A stretch of 64,000 bases of DNA from Schistosoma haematobium (Eukaryota > Platyhelminthes > Trematoda > Strigeidida > Schistosomatidae): assembly GCF_000699445.3 (NCBI RefSeq), contig NC_067196.1:75089864-75153863 (forward strand), in the 5' to 3' direction. The notes beneath the pieces are model-generated. The model was not told the origin of the DNA. It ran no database searches and saw only the letters and a program-made list of their open reading frames with translations. Shown piece by piece: positions 1 to 10,178 of this stretch. A program made the translations under genes and the position numbers. How positions within the stretch are numbered: position 1 is the first letter of the stretch; the number at the start of each line of letters is the position of its first letter.

Positions 1-1
1 A

Positions 2-403
2 ACTACTATAACCATCATCAAGAAGGTACAAGTATCTATAATTAGTTATCTACTCAATATACTCAGCGTACATTGATCGGATACCATCAGCAACAGCCTT
101 TTGTGGGAGAGGACAAACCAGGTTCCATCCGAGGAGGAAATTAGGAAGAGACGATGGAAATGGATAGGACATACATTACGCAAATCATCAAACTGCATTA
201 CGAAGCAGGCCCTAACTTGGAATCCGGAATGGAAGCAGAGAAGAGGAAGGCTAAAGAATACATTATGTCGGGAAATAGAAGCATATATGAAAAGGATGAA
301 TAACAGCTGGAAGGAGCTGGAAAGGGTTGCCTAGGACAGGGTTGGATGGAGAGTGCTGTTAGGCGGTCTATGCTACTCCACGAGGAGTAACAGGCATAGG
401 TAA
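2..403 (+). pseudogene. RTE-clade (SR2-like) retrotransposon, 3' end of reverse transcriptase ORF
   Basis: This is the carboxyl end of an RTE-type non-LTR retrotransposon polyprotein, the enzyme that copies the element into DNA. Frame 2 reads from the window edge through [45 protein letters not shown] and WKELERVA, then DRVGWRVLLGGLCYSTRSNR to a TAA at 401-403. That word order is typical of the end of schistosome SR2/RTE reverse transcriptases. Two in-frame stops break it: TGA at 74-76, and TAG at 332-334 where the family normally has a glutamine. The reverse transcriptase core lies outside the window. The family and the inactivation are clear; the exact subfamily is not. Confidence 0.88.
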
Positions 404-1334
404 GTAATATTGGAAACTGAAGTTGTTTGTAGTAGATTTCAAATCCTTGTTTCTTATTTTGTTATCATCAATAAAAGTTAATATATTCATAGTTTTGAAG
501 AATTGTTGCTGTCAATTAAAGTGCTAAATGAGGTTGACAACTGTTGCAATGTTTAGTTTTTCCAATGAATTCAATAAACTTACATTAAGCAAACAACCAA
601 CCAGTTAGTAATCATTCATAATCATCAATTTAACAGCGTTATACAAACAGATATTGTATAGTGAAAGTTTTGAAAAAATAGAACTAGTTTACATAATGAA
701 TACGGAAATCTTAAGGATTGTAATATATGCCAGGTAGACAATGAAGTAAACAATAAGTCAGGCTTTTTAACCGAAATACACTTAACAAAATATAATTATT
801 TCAGAAGACTGTACTTCAAAATCATTTTATTCACAGGAGTCTCACTGAGAAGTTCACTAACAATTTCAAAAACACATGCATCCAACTCTCTGTTTACAGT
901 AATACTTCTCATTTGTTTGAAAAGATATATAAAACGAAGACAGACAGTTTTGTTTTCACCTATCCTTAAAAATCTCTTACTTATCTCTCTTGGCTAAAAA
1001 CGAAATATAATATTCTTCAAGTATTGTTAAAAGTATTAGTTTTTATCGTACTTCTTAAATTATGCAAAACATGTAAGATCAGATACTTCATAATCAAGTT
1101 CGTGATCTAATCATCATTATTTCTGAAGGCTATGAATAGTGCTGAGGTTCGAAAATGTATAGTTCAGTATAGTGTATATAATCATCCAATAAATAATTTT
1201 ATTTTGGAACATAAGCTTTTACGAATTGTAATTATTTAGTCATGCTGTTTAGTTGATGTTTTCAAATCAAATTGGCTAGAATTAGTAGGTAATTAGTCAC
1301 TTTATCAAATTAATTTATTTAATCTGGTTGGCGG
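404..1334. other. AT-rich sequence without recognisable gene
   Basis: No long open frame and no repeat shared with the rest of the window was seen. The first bases may be 3' UTR of the RTE copy that ends at 403. Confidence 0.6.
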
Positions 1335-1460
1335 TTTTTAAAAGATTTTTTCTACGGGATGGAGTTGCCGACCAGATGCTCAAACCTCCTCCTTTACCCA
1401 GGCTTGGGACCAACAGTAACTCTGGAAGAGCTACAGGCGGAGTTACTCTATCAAATAGCA
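1335..1460 (-). mobile_element. RTE 5'-end fragment (5' UTR / start of ORF)
   Basis: The block around 'tctacgggatgg ... cccaggcttggga ... gagctacaggcggagtta' recurs at about 19660-19755. There it directly precedes, on the minus strand, the start of an RTE endonuclease domain. The fragment is therefore read as a minus-strand relic of the 5' end of the same family. The plus-strand open frame over it (1359-1586) is a shadow. Nothing recognisable as endonuclease follows, so the copy is truncated. The family link depends on the comparison with the 19.7-kb copy. Confidence 0.6.
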
Positions 1461-2771
1461 AATGAAATGAAAAGAAAGTTGTATAGGGTGTTGGAATTAC
1501 GATATCATAGGTTTAATTCTACAAAGTATGTGAGTCAGTGGCTTGAGATGGTAAGAAACATAGATCAAAATATATGTCAGTTATAATCCAGTCGTATTTT
1601 GTCGAGTATACAATAACATGCACCAACATCCATTTTCGTTGCATTGTTAAATAAACAGTTTCCTTACTATTTTGTTTAAAATGGTGCATTATCTCGTTTG
1701 ATACTGTAAAAGATATTATTTAAAGATATAAAAATAATTATTTCCTACACTTTTAGCTATTCCTAGTAGATACCCTTAGATATTTCTAAAAAAGAAACGA
1801 TCTTATAGATTTTTCCACTAAGGTGTAACTTAATTGGCACTTAGTACCAGCCAATCTTACAAACATGTATTGTGATTATGCAACTCCTTCAGTTGCTAAT
1901 TATAAATCACATTTGAATAGTTTAAACTCTATGGACGATTTGAAGTTAAATCTCATGAGATAACCATTTAGGTATCCTTCCCCTTACAGTAATGAAAACT
2001 GATTGAATAAATTTCCTAAACTAGTTACTCCAAATTTAATGTTTTACTTTTATAAGTGACTGGTTTCTTTATGGAATAAATCATAATTATTATGATAAAC
2101 ATATAGGTTAATTTCTATTTGCAGGTGAAATGAATTTATATTATCAGATGATATGATAGATATAAGAGTTTTAGAGATGACAAGTAATTGTCATCCTCAC
2201 TATGAGTTGCCTATTATAATTTGACATTTTATAAGTAGAGACAAAACTGGTTGCTAATTTGTTTTATCATTGAAATGACGAAATACTAGATGATCAGTTA
2301 ATTAAAGCACTAGTTCGTTGTTTATACTGAAATATGTGAGAATTTTCAATATAGTTATACAATGATATAAAGCTTTAAATTACTTTTTGGTTCTTACCCG
2401 TCACCAAAAACGTGAAGTTTAGGCAAACTGACAATGATAATAGTCGATTGAAGTGTATGCAGAAAAGATTTTCAAAATAAAGATAGAATTGGATACCAGA
2501 AACTATTTTAAAAAATCAGTAAATCCAAATAATCTAAAAGTCAGTATTCATGCTAATTGATATTTAATGACACTTGAAGTCCTATGAAGAGAAAATGATG
2601 GATTAAAAGAGAAACTCCTGACAATACTTATTTATAGATTGTAAAACACATGTACTACTGAAATGGTTAATAGTAAAGCTGTAGATAATATTTAAATAAA
2701 ATCAAATCTGAATACTGAAATGATTATTTACTTAAATGGTCAAATAAAGATCAGCTAACTGATTGTTACGC
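1461..2771. other. AT-rich sequence without recognisable gene
   Basis: Nothing recognised: no open frame of interest, no tandem array, no dispersed repeat. It ends at the target duplication of the PLE. Confidence 0.6.
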
Positions 2772-2789
2772 ATATCTTTTTTTAGAACA

Positions 2790-2850
2790 ACATATATAAG
2801 CGAACAATATTGTTTTCGATTAGATCCTCATCAGGCTTTACTCTAATATA
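2790..2850 (-). ncRNA. Hammerhead ribozyme motif, PLE outer-left copy
   Basis: Read on the minus strand: AAGC, CTGATGA (complement of 2828-2834), a short helix II around GGATCTAATC, GAA, then the self-complementary helix III AACAATATTGTT (complement of 2803-2814). The cleavage base C follows at complement 2802, then GCTT, which pairs with AAGC to close helix I. More distal TATAT/ATATA pairing is possible. All core positions are present and helix III is perfect. Helix II is the weak point: GAT/ATC with a bulge, or two to three pairs. Hammerheads are established in the LTR-like ends of PLEs; activity here is inferred. Confidence 0.75.
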
Positions 2851-2967
2851 CAGTAATATTTATAGGCATATACAAAATTATTCAACCAATCAAGGTAGTT
2901 TATAAGTCAATGATAACAATGAAAACGATTACATAATAAGTGAAACGTGAGCACGTTCCAAAAAAAA

Positions 2968-3186
2968 AACTTGAGGCTGCGTGGGACCAGGGCTTTCAAC
3001 AGTGCAATAGCTCGACATCTACTTGACACCGGGCACACCATCGACATTCCTCATGCTTTCAAAGTTATCAATAGACAAAGAAGTACGACCACCCTCCGTT
3101 TTGCTGAAGCTATTATGATCAAAAAACTTAAACCTGACTTATGCATTCAAAAAGAGACGTTAATTAGCTTATCACTACCCTGGTAA
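2968..3186 (+). pseudogene. PLE GIY-YIG endonuclease, carboxyl-terminal remnant
   Basis: The frame reads SAIARHLLDTGHTIDIPHAF, KVINRQRS, LRFAEAIMIKKLKPDLCIQK and ends SLPW-stop. This is the segment after the catalytic YIG motif: histidine-rich start, then an EA-I-I--KP-LC-QK tail. The same order occurs at the ends of the two other PLE frames in the window (4164 and 28027). The reverse transcriptase and the catalytic YIG half are missing, so it is non-functional. The first methionine (2947) lies across the insertion junction and has no meaning. Confidence 0.82.
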
Positions 3187-3524
3187 CACTTTATTATTAT
3201 TATTATTTTATTTTTATTTATTTTGAAATATTTATATTCCTCCCCTATTACATAATTCTTAAACCACATTATTATTTACGCATTTCCACCACCTGATCCT
3301 CCTAAATTATCTTAACTTTTCATATTCTATTTAATTATTATTACGTAACCTATCTTATGATTATTCAATTCTATTATTACACCATCCAACCCGAATTAAT
3401 TCCTCTTGACCTCTGACCTGTTCTAGCATATATATATATATAGTTATTATTGTAATCCAGTTATTTACACTCATCTATGTCATTTGTTTTCACTCTATCT
3501 CAATGTAAAATTCTATCACATTTT

Positions 3525-3586
3525 TTGGTTTGTAAGCAGCTGACGAGAAACCTCGAAATAATATGAATTCATACTATTCTGCACCA
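3525..3586 (+). ncRNA. Hammerhead ribozyme motif in the 3' region of the nested PLE
   Basis: Elements in order: TTGGT (3525-3529), GCAG (3536-3539), CTGACGA (3540-3546), short helix II GA/TC with loop AACC (3547-3554), GAA (3555-3557). Then comes a long helix III, ATAATATG paired with CATACTAT around AATT with one A.C mismatch, and U at the cleavage position. CTGC pairs with GCAG and ACCAA pairs with TTGGT. Every conserved core base is present. The two-pair helix II is short for an active ribozyme. A related sequence recurs in the PLE fragment at 27.6-28.4 kb, supporting its place in the element. Confidence 0.7.
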
Positions 3587-3820
3587 ATATTTGTTCTTGC
3601 TTTATTTAAATTCATAAAGGGAACCAATTGCATGAAACGTGAAAAGTACAAATTGATGGTGTGACAACAGGTTCATTAGTTTTGATAAAAAATAATCAAG
3701 GTTCAAACCAATGTTACATAATCGGAAATAGGTCAATGATTAGAAAAATATAGAAACTGAGATAACAATTATAAAATTAGAAGATGACGTAATAGGAAAT
3801 GCATATAAATATTACTGTAT

Positions 3821-3880
3821 ATTAGAGTAAAGCCTGATGAGGATCTAATCGAAAACAATATTATTCGCTTATATTTGTTG
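3821..3880 (+). ncRNA. Hammerhead ribozyme motif, PLE inner-left copy
   Basis: AAGC, CTGATGA (3834-3840), GGATCTAATC, GAA (3851-3853), helix III AACAATATTATT with one C.A mismatch, cleavage C at 3866, then GCTT. It shares the mismatch with the inner-right copy, as expected if the two inner copies are the same inverted-arm sequence. It immediately precedes the duplicated start of the PLE frame (about 3896 on). Confidence 0.72.
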
Positions 3881-4163
3881 TTCTAAATTTACAATATGGG
3901 AGTATTTCAACTTTTGAAGTCACGTGGAGATCCGATTGCATTTAAGGTGCTCAATGAATTCCTAAATTTTAATGCTCGTCTCACTGAAGCGAAAACATCG
4001 TTGGAATTTATTAATGATAGATGACGTAATAAGAAATGTTCAGATAATTGGACCATGAAACGTATCGTTGCGAGAAAATAAAGTGGTAGGAGGGGGTGAA
4101 GAAGAATAATAAACGAAGAGAAAGTTAGAAAAAAGAATAAATAAATTCATTTATTACTTAAGG

Positions 4164-6966
4164 CTAGGGGAGAGATAAGGGTGTTACAAATTTCTTCTGA
4201 ACACAAAGACTTGGCTTGTTGGCTCGGATTCCTATAGCTTCTGCTATGTGTAAGAGACGAGATCGAACACCATAAGGAAAACTAGTGGGAATCCGATAAA
4301 TAACTTTGAACGACTTGTTCCTGTCCACTATATGACCGCTATCGATCAAGTGTGATAGAACCGAGCTGCGTATTGTTTTGACGTAACCTTTTCTTAACCA
4401 CGAAGGGAGGTGTTCACTAACTCGTTGGTTCAGTTGCCTGGTAGTGCACCCAATATAGCTTTCTCCACAGGAGCAGCTGAATTCGTAGATACACATAGAA
4501 GTGGCATAACCAGGTAACTTATCCTTCAATTGCGGAATCACCATCGATCGGGTTGAATACGATAGGCAGAGGTTGGTAGCATTAAACGTTCTCTTTACTG
4601 CTCTAGTCAATCTATCCCGTAATACATCGCTAGCTATATCACCATTGAATTGCAGCTTCATGAAAAGCGGTTTCTTATTAGCCGTCAGAGTCACTATTTT
4701 CTTGTTTTGGACCCGCAAGTGTTTCTTCAGGAAACCTTGTGGATGTCCCAATTCAATTAAAATCTTGTGAATGTGTTGTAATTCCCTATCAATTGTGTCG
4801 ACTGAGCATATCTTAAGAGCTCTATTTGCAAGACATTTGACTGAGTTTCTCTTATAATGAAGAGGCACAAAGCTTAAAAAATGTGTGTATTGGCTTGGAG
4901 AAGAGCTTTTTCTATACACACCTCTGCTGATAGAACCATTTTCTTTTCTACTTAACAAAACGTCCAGGAAATTTAGTTGGTTATCTAATTCCTCTTCATA
5001 CGTAAATTTAATAGCAGGATGTTTGTTATTAAATAGTTCCAGTAGTTGTTCTTTTCTAATGTTCTGATCAGCAATGATGAAAGTGTCATCAGCGTAACGA
5101 CAGTAGAAATCCAGTTTATTGATAACCTCTTTGAGAGGTCCGTTTTCTAGTTTCGCCAGAAAAAAATCCGCAAGGATGGGACCTAGTGGCGAACCCATCG
5201 TTATACCATCAATTTGTCTATAATATGTGTTATTAAAGACAAAATGGACATTCATTGTGCATTTTAAAAGTAATTCTTTAAGACTAACCTCAGGAATTCC
5301 GATATTGATTTGTTTTTCCTGCAGTTGTTGTCACACAAAATCGATAGTCTCTGTTAACGATACATTGGTGAACAAGGAAGCAACATCTAGAGATATCATT
5401 CGTTTCCCATTTAAATTTATATATTCCACTTTAGAAATGAAATCGAAGATGTCTTTCAGGCTTCTATTGACGACTAATTTGTGTAAGGGGTTTAGGATAC
5501 GAACTATCCTTTTTACAGTTTTATGATAAGGCGAATTATACATATCTAAAACTGGGCGAAGAGGAAGACCTGTCTTGTTAACTTTAGGTAAACCATATAG
5601 TCGCGGTGTATTCGATCCAGTAGGCTTGAGTGAGTCATGTATGTCAGGAGTAAGAATACCTTTATTTTTAATTCCTTCAGTGAGTTAGTCAGCAATTTTT
5701 CTGCCTTCATATTTAAATCCTTAACGTCGTTGAGTTTCTGAAATTTTGTCGGATCATTCAAAATCACGTTCACTTTATTAATGTATTCAGCTTTGTTCAT
5801 AAGAACTAGCCCCCTCCTTTGTCCGGCTTGCTTATGATTAAAGTATTGTCATTTCTAAGTACATGTAAAGCATCTCGGTGCTGTTTGGTAAGTGGAGTAT
5901 TCACTGTACATTTACTATTTTTGTATTGTTGGCAGATGTCTACCAACGTGGTCTTAAACTTGGTTAGTTCATCAGGAGAAGTAGGCACTAAATATGTTGT
6001 TTGTGTAAATAAATTTTCAAACTGTACGTCTGCATCTAGTTGCTTTATTTTATTACTATAGTCACGAAACCTAGGGCCGAGTGACAATGCCTCTACTTGC
6101 AATGTGTCTAACGTAACACTAGAGAAATTATGAACGTACCGCTCAGGGTCCATAGGAAATTTTCTCTCAGGTTTATGAGGTTCCAGTGACAGAATTAGTT
6201 TTGTCCACAGTTTTTCTGATCTACTTTTTGCCACCATGTTGTAATAATCCATAAATTGTGATTTTATTTCCAGTGGTAGGTTATCGAGCATATATTCTCT
6301 TTGTGAAAGATTTCTTTCTAGATTGTTTATGAGTAATTTTAATGAATCCGTTTGGTTAAGTGAATGCCGTTTAAGGGTTCTGGCATTCGGATAAACTTTG
6401 TTATTATTATTATTGTCAGCTTCATTCAATATTATATTTTCGGTACAATATAGAATTCTCAGCGTAAAGTATTTTAACAAGTTTCCGTTTCTTTCTTCTT
6501 GGTCGGTCCTGGCGATAAATATTGAGTGATCGCCAGTTAGATGTTAAAAGCCCAGTAAATGAACTTCTGAATAATGTACATTCTTTTCGTTGTATATTGC
6601 CAGCAACCACCTTGTCTCTTATTGAGTTTTTTGTAACTTTGACAACGAAAGGTTGTACACTTTTCAGAAACGCAGCAGAATAGGTTATGTGATTAATAAA
6701 CATAATGATATATTAAAACAAACAAAAATAGACAACTTGTTGAAATATCTAGATGGCAGGAACAGGTAGCCCAGATGCTCAAGCAGGCCGCTGTGGATTA
6801 AACATTTCCAATATATTTTAGGATATCTATCATTCCGTATACAATCATTAATAAATTCCAACGATGTTTTCGCTTCAGTGAGACGAGCATTAAAATTTAG
6901 GAATTCATTGAGCACCTTAAATGCAATCGGATCCCCACGTGACTTCAAAAGTTGAAATACTCCCAT
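4164..6966 (-). pseudogene. Penelope-like reverse transcriptase with GIY-YIG endonuclease (broken)
   Basis: The frame begins MGVFQLLKSRGDPIAFKVLN (6966 downwards) and ends ...RANKPSLCVQKKF, then SLP-stop at 4164. In order it shows ISKPDKGGG (about 5811-5835), the RLYGLPKVNK block (about 5570-5600), SLDVASLFTNV (reverse transcriptase motif A), GSPLGPILADFF, and the catalytic YADDTFII. After these comes a GIY-YIG nuclease with YEFSCSCGESYIGCTTRQL. RT plus GIY-YIG defines PLEs. Breaks: a 395-bp repeat inserted at 6400-6794, a one-base shift in the G run near 5812, a shift near 5660-5700, and an in-frame TGA at 5331-5333 after ETIDFV. The stretch 4164-5255, which carries the YADD and nuclease motifs, is still open. 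As a whole it cannot make a full protein. Confidence 0.92.
6400..6794 (-). mobile_element. 395-bp SINE-like repeat inserted in the PLE frame
   Basis: The same sequence occurs alone at about 16718-17115 and 29812-30140, ending near the same points: 'caagcaggccgc' at one side and 'aagctttattcaa' plus an (ATT)n run at the other. Read on the minus strand it starts GGCCTGCTTGA and ends TTGAATGAAGCTGAC(AATAAT)n. Here it interrupts PLE coding sequence and is flanked by the imperfect direct repeat GGATAAACTTT (6389-6399) / GGATTAAACATTT (6795-6807). It has no coding capacity of its own that I trust. The TAA-type tail suggests mobilisation by an RTE element; no tRNA-like box was found. Confidence 0.7.
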
Positions 6967-6984
6967 ATTGTAAATTTAGAACAA

Positions 6985-7046
6985 CAAATATAAGCGAATA
7001 ATATTGTTTTCGATTAGATCCTCATCAGGCTTTACTCTAATATACA
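6985..7046 (-). ncRNA. Hammerhead ribozyme motif, PLE inner-right copy
   Basis: Reverse complement of the inner-left copy: CTGATGA is the complement of 7022-7028, followed by GAA and helix III with the same single C.A mismatch, then C and GCTT. It lies about 30 bases upstream of the PLE start codon on the same strand, so it would be in the 5' leader of the element RNA. Confidence 0.72.
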
Positions 7047-7322
7047 GTAATATTTATATGCATTTCCTATTACGTCATCTTCTAATTTTATAATTGTTAT
7101 CTCAGTTTCTATATTTTTCTAATCATTGACCTATTTCCGATTATGTAACATTGGTTTGAACCTTGATTATTTTTTATCAAAACTAATGAACCTGTTGTCA
7201 CACCATCAATTTGTACTTTTCACGTTTCACTTATTATGTAATCGTTTTCATTGTTATCATTGACTTATAAACTACCTTGATTGGTTGAATAATTTTGTGT
7301 ATGCCTATAAATATTACTGTAT

Positions 7323-7385
7323 ATTAGAGTAAAGCCTGATGAGGATCTAATCGAAAACAATATTGTTCGCTTATATATGTTGTTC
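7323..7385 (+). ncRNA. Hammerhead ribozyme motif, PLE outer-right copy
   Basis: AAGC, CTGATGA (7336-7342), GGATCTAATC, GAA, perfect helix III AACAATATTGTT, cleavage C at 7368, GCTT. It is the inverted partner of the outer-left copy, with the same perfect helix III. It lies opposite to the PLE coding strand. Confidence 0.75.
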
Positions 7386-7424
7386 TAAATTTACAATATG
7401 GGAATATTTCAAATAACTTTTTTT

Positions 7425-10069
7425 ACCCGATTTCGTTTTCATGTCACCTCTTAAAATTTCACTTAACATGTCATTTTAATAGAAGTCAGCTTTTAATTGA
7501 ACTACATACTACTTATGTTTAGATAATTTGCGATAGTGATATTTACATCATTTTGTTTGTTGATAAGACTCCACTTCATCCTTGTTCTTTGACCACTTAT
7601 GTGCGATGTATAAATATATAAAAAGTGATAAGCATTAGTTTTAGGTGATAGTTTAAGCATGTTCGTAAAAGTTTAATATTGGCATAGTTTATAATGTAAT
7701 ACACATTAAATGTGTTAGTTTAGTAGTCGTAAGTTAAGAGTTGAAGTGAGCTTGTATGAATTAGTAGTTCGGAAAAAAAAGAATGAATATTTACCTACAT
7801 CTGTGCAAAAATTATTAAGCAGATATCTTCTTAAATAATATATTACTGATAGAAAGGTTTTTGAGTTTCCGATCAAGTCAGAAAATGTTTGGATCTTTAA
7901 GATCAAGAATACAGTTAGCTTCAAAAATCTGATAAATAAATGACATTTATTCAGATCAGTTAGTTTTATTTACTCCTTTAGATAGAAATAAGATAATGAT
8001 AGACAGGCCATTCTATAAAAAGTTTTATATACGATGTTTTCCAGATGTTTTCACAGCAAGTTGATTATTTATCTTGGTATTGTAAGAATCCTGATTAGTT
8101 TTTACACTTTTTTGTTTTATATCATAATATTCTTCAGATATCAGTATTGAAGTAATTGGTTATCCTAAATGACACAACTTTCTATAATATATGGATCATA
8201 TATTTGTTTTTTTCAGTTGAAAGAGAGCAAAACATTATAAGAGAATGTTAGTTAGAATGATGAACCTCTTGTTATCCATCAGCTGAAATTAGAAATTCAT
8301 GATTCAGCGTAATGCATCAACCATTATATTAACTGGTACTGTTCTGTTAATAAAAACTAGATTTAAGTTTACTTCGGCAAGTACATTTTATCTTCAGGGG
8401 CTCAACAACTTTTCGATAGGAACTTGAAAATAGACCTATCACAGACGAATAACGTTTACAGTTATTTGACATTAAAATTAAATAAACCTCTATAAAGCAC
8501 CACATTGTAAGAAATTTATATAGCAAGCGGATGCTACTTACAAGTAGTTCAACCATAATAACAAAAATGTAGACTAACTTAAAGCGGAACCAACTTTTAG
8601 GTTCAACGTAAGACACATACTGAGAAATTCAACAAGCACTCCATAATTAGATAGGATATTTGTTTACAAAGATGTTAGTTCACGTGACGCTTGATCCTCG
8701 ATGTATTAAAAGCCAGTTAATCAACCACATAATCACTGTTCAAGTTTTGTTAATCCATTATAGTCTTCACAATTGAAAGCTATTTTAATTTTCTGTTCAT
8801 CTAATTTTAATATTTCGATTCATTTTTTATTAAGACTAAGAGCCAGTTTACTGAAAATAATCGTTAAATAGTATAACTAATCTAAGGTGACGTTTATCCG
8901 ATCAGCCACTTAAATGTTACGGAGCTTATTTAAAACTCATAAATCTTCAATAAAGTATATATCTTAAGATATTTAGCAACCTATTTCAGTGTGTATTTAA
9001 TGTTAACCAAGTGGAATTGAAATTCGGCAGTCATTCATATCTTACTGTTTGGTTGAAATTAGTTTTAGTGATTATGATAATAAAACACAATATGTAGCAG
9101 AACTGACAATCCGAAAATTTGGATGTACTTGTGATCTATAGTAAATTACTTTTAAGGTCTAATCTAGAAGTTTAATATTCGATCAAAGTTTCCTTTTAAA
9201 CTTTGTCTCTCATCGAATTACTTTGAATACTTTTTGGCCGCTTTAATATGTAGGGTTCTAATGATTCAACTTACAGTGTTTAAGTACAAAAAATAAAGGT
9301 TCATAAAGCTTTGATATTCTGGAAGCGTCTGGAAATATGCCAAAATTAGTTTCGAAATCAGTTATTATCCAGTTAATACGTGGCACAAAATTGGTTGGCT
9401 TTCTCAAACACTGAAAATTTCCTGCTGGATACCGACTGAATGAAGTTTTTCAGATTCTCCCAAGTTTCTGGACACTTTTCCGAGGGATTTTATTTGGAGT
9501 TTCCACTTGTTGCTGAATCTTTGTGGACAATTTATTAGTGCATAAAATAATGTAGCTGATTTTACTTTAATGTAAACATGGATGGTAATGAAAACAACAT
9601 ATCTTAACTTCAAAGTATACATCATTACTAAATCAAAATCTTTAATATTGCAGTGTGTTTGCAATGTCATATTGTTAGATGAAATAGAAAAGAGATTTTG
9701 AAAATGGATAGATGTTTATTAGAACTTAGTTTTTAGGAATTAAGAAGTAATAAACTATCGAATATTGCGATTAGAGTTTCTATCATTATGCTATTCAGTT
9801 TGGTTAGCTCCAACTACCTAATATCAAACTATAATGGAATTTCACTATATGCTATTTAGAGGATGATGATGACTCAAATCACCATACTGGTTATGGTATA
9901 TATTTAGTTTTCATTTATCAGACGAAATTAGTGAAACAACACATTGATACTGGTATGTAAATGAACAGACCAAGATTCTATCAATAAATTTAAGAACAGA
10001 CATTATGTTTCAGGTGTCTCTATATAGTTATTCAACATTCTGTTTTGATATGTAAGATGTTTATTAGCG
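7425..10069. other. AT-rich sequence without recognisable gene or repeat
   Basis: Read on both strands; only short frames occur (longest 9404-9670 minus, 88 residues, no domain and no splice context). No dispersed repeat of this window was recognised here. Confidence 0.55.
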
Positions 10070-10178
10070 ATATTTCGTGTTATTTGACACTCATCATTAA
10101 GGGACATCTGTAATGTTGAGTTAGTTGATGCTCCCTGGAGGATTTGATTCCGTGATGAGTGCTAAATAACACGAAACC
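10070..10178. repeat. Inverted repeat with 24-bp arms
   Basis: TTTCGTGTTATTTGACACTC... at 10070 is mirrored by ...GAGTGCTAAATAACACGAAA ending at 10178, with two mismatches in about 24 bp. About 60 bases separate the arms. The segment that follows, to about 10260, has higher GC than its surroundings. It may be one end of a transposon, but no transposase frame and no target duplication was found. Confidence 0.6.

Larger units (their letters stand above)
2951..3632 (+). mobile_element. Nested 5'-truncated PLE insertion with its own hammerhead
   Basis: The 10-bp word TGAAACGTGA stands on both sides (2941-2950 and 3633-3642). The intact right arm of the host PLE carries it only once, so the 682 bp between are an insertion with a target-site duplication. 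The insert contains the last part of a PLE GIY-YIG domain (stop at 3184-3186), a (TTA)n-rich 3' UTR, and a hammerhead near its 3' end. It is 5'-truncated, as expected of target-primed reverse transcription, and comes from a PLE lineage different from its host. It is younger than the host insertion. Confidence 0.88.
2784..7412 (-). mobile_element. Composite Penelope-like element (PLE) with inverted terminal arms
   Basis: One insertion bounded by a 12-bp direct repeat with one mismatch: ATATCTTTTTTT at 2772-2783 and ATAACTTTTTTT at 7413-7424. The minus strand carries a decayed PLE reverse transcriptase/GIY-YIG frame (4164-6966). The ends are inverted copies of each other. The left arm is 2784 to about 4020 (about 545 bp once the nested insertion is removed) and the right arm is about 6846-7412 reversed. 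Each arm holds two oppositely oriented copies of an 80-bp hammerhead motif, four in all. The inner part of each arm contains the start of the PLE frame (GVFQLLKSRGDPIAFKVLNE), so the left arm is a 5' end duplicated in inverse orientation next to the 3' end. PLEs are known for LTR-like ends with inverted or partial duplications and hammerheads. This copy is disabled by two frameshifts, a stop and two later insertions. Confidence 0.88.

Noticed and set aside
5227..5526. Plus-strand open frames within the PLE
   Set aside because: Antisense shadows of the reverse transcriptase frame.
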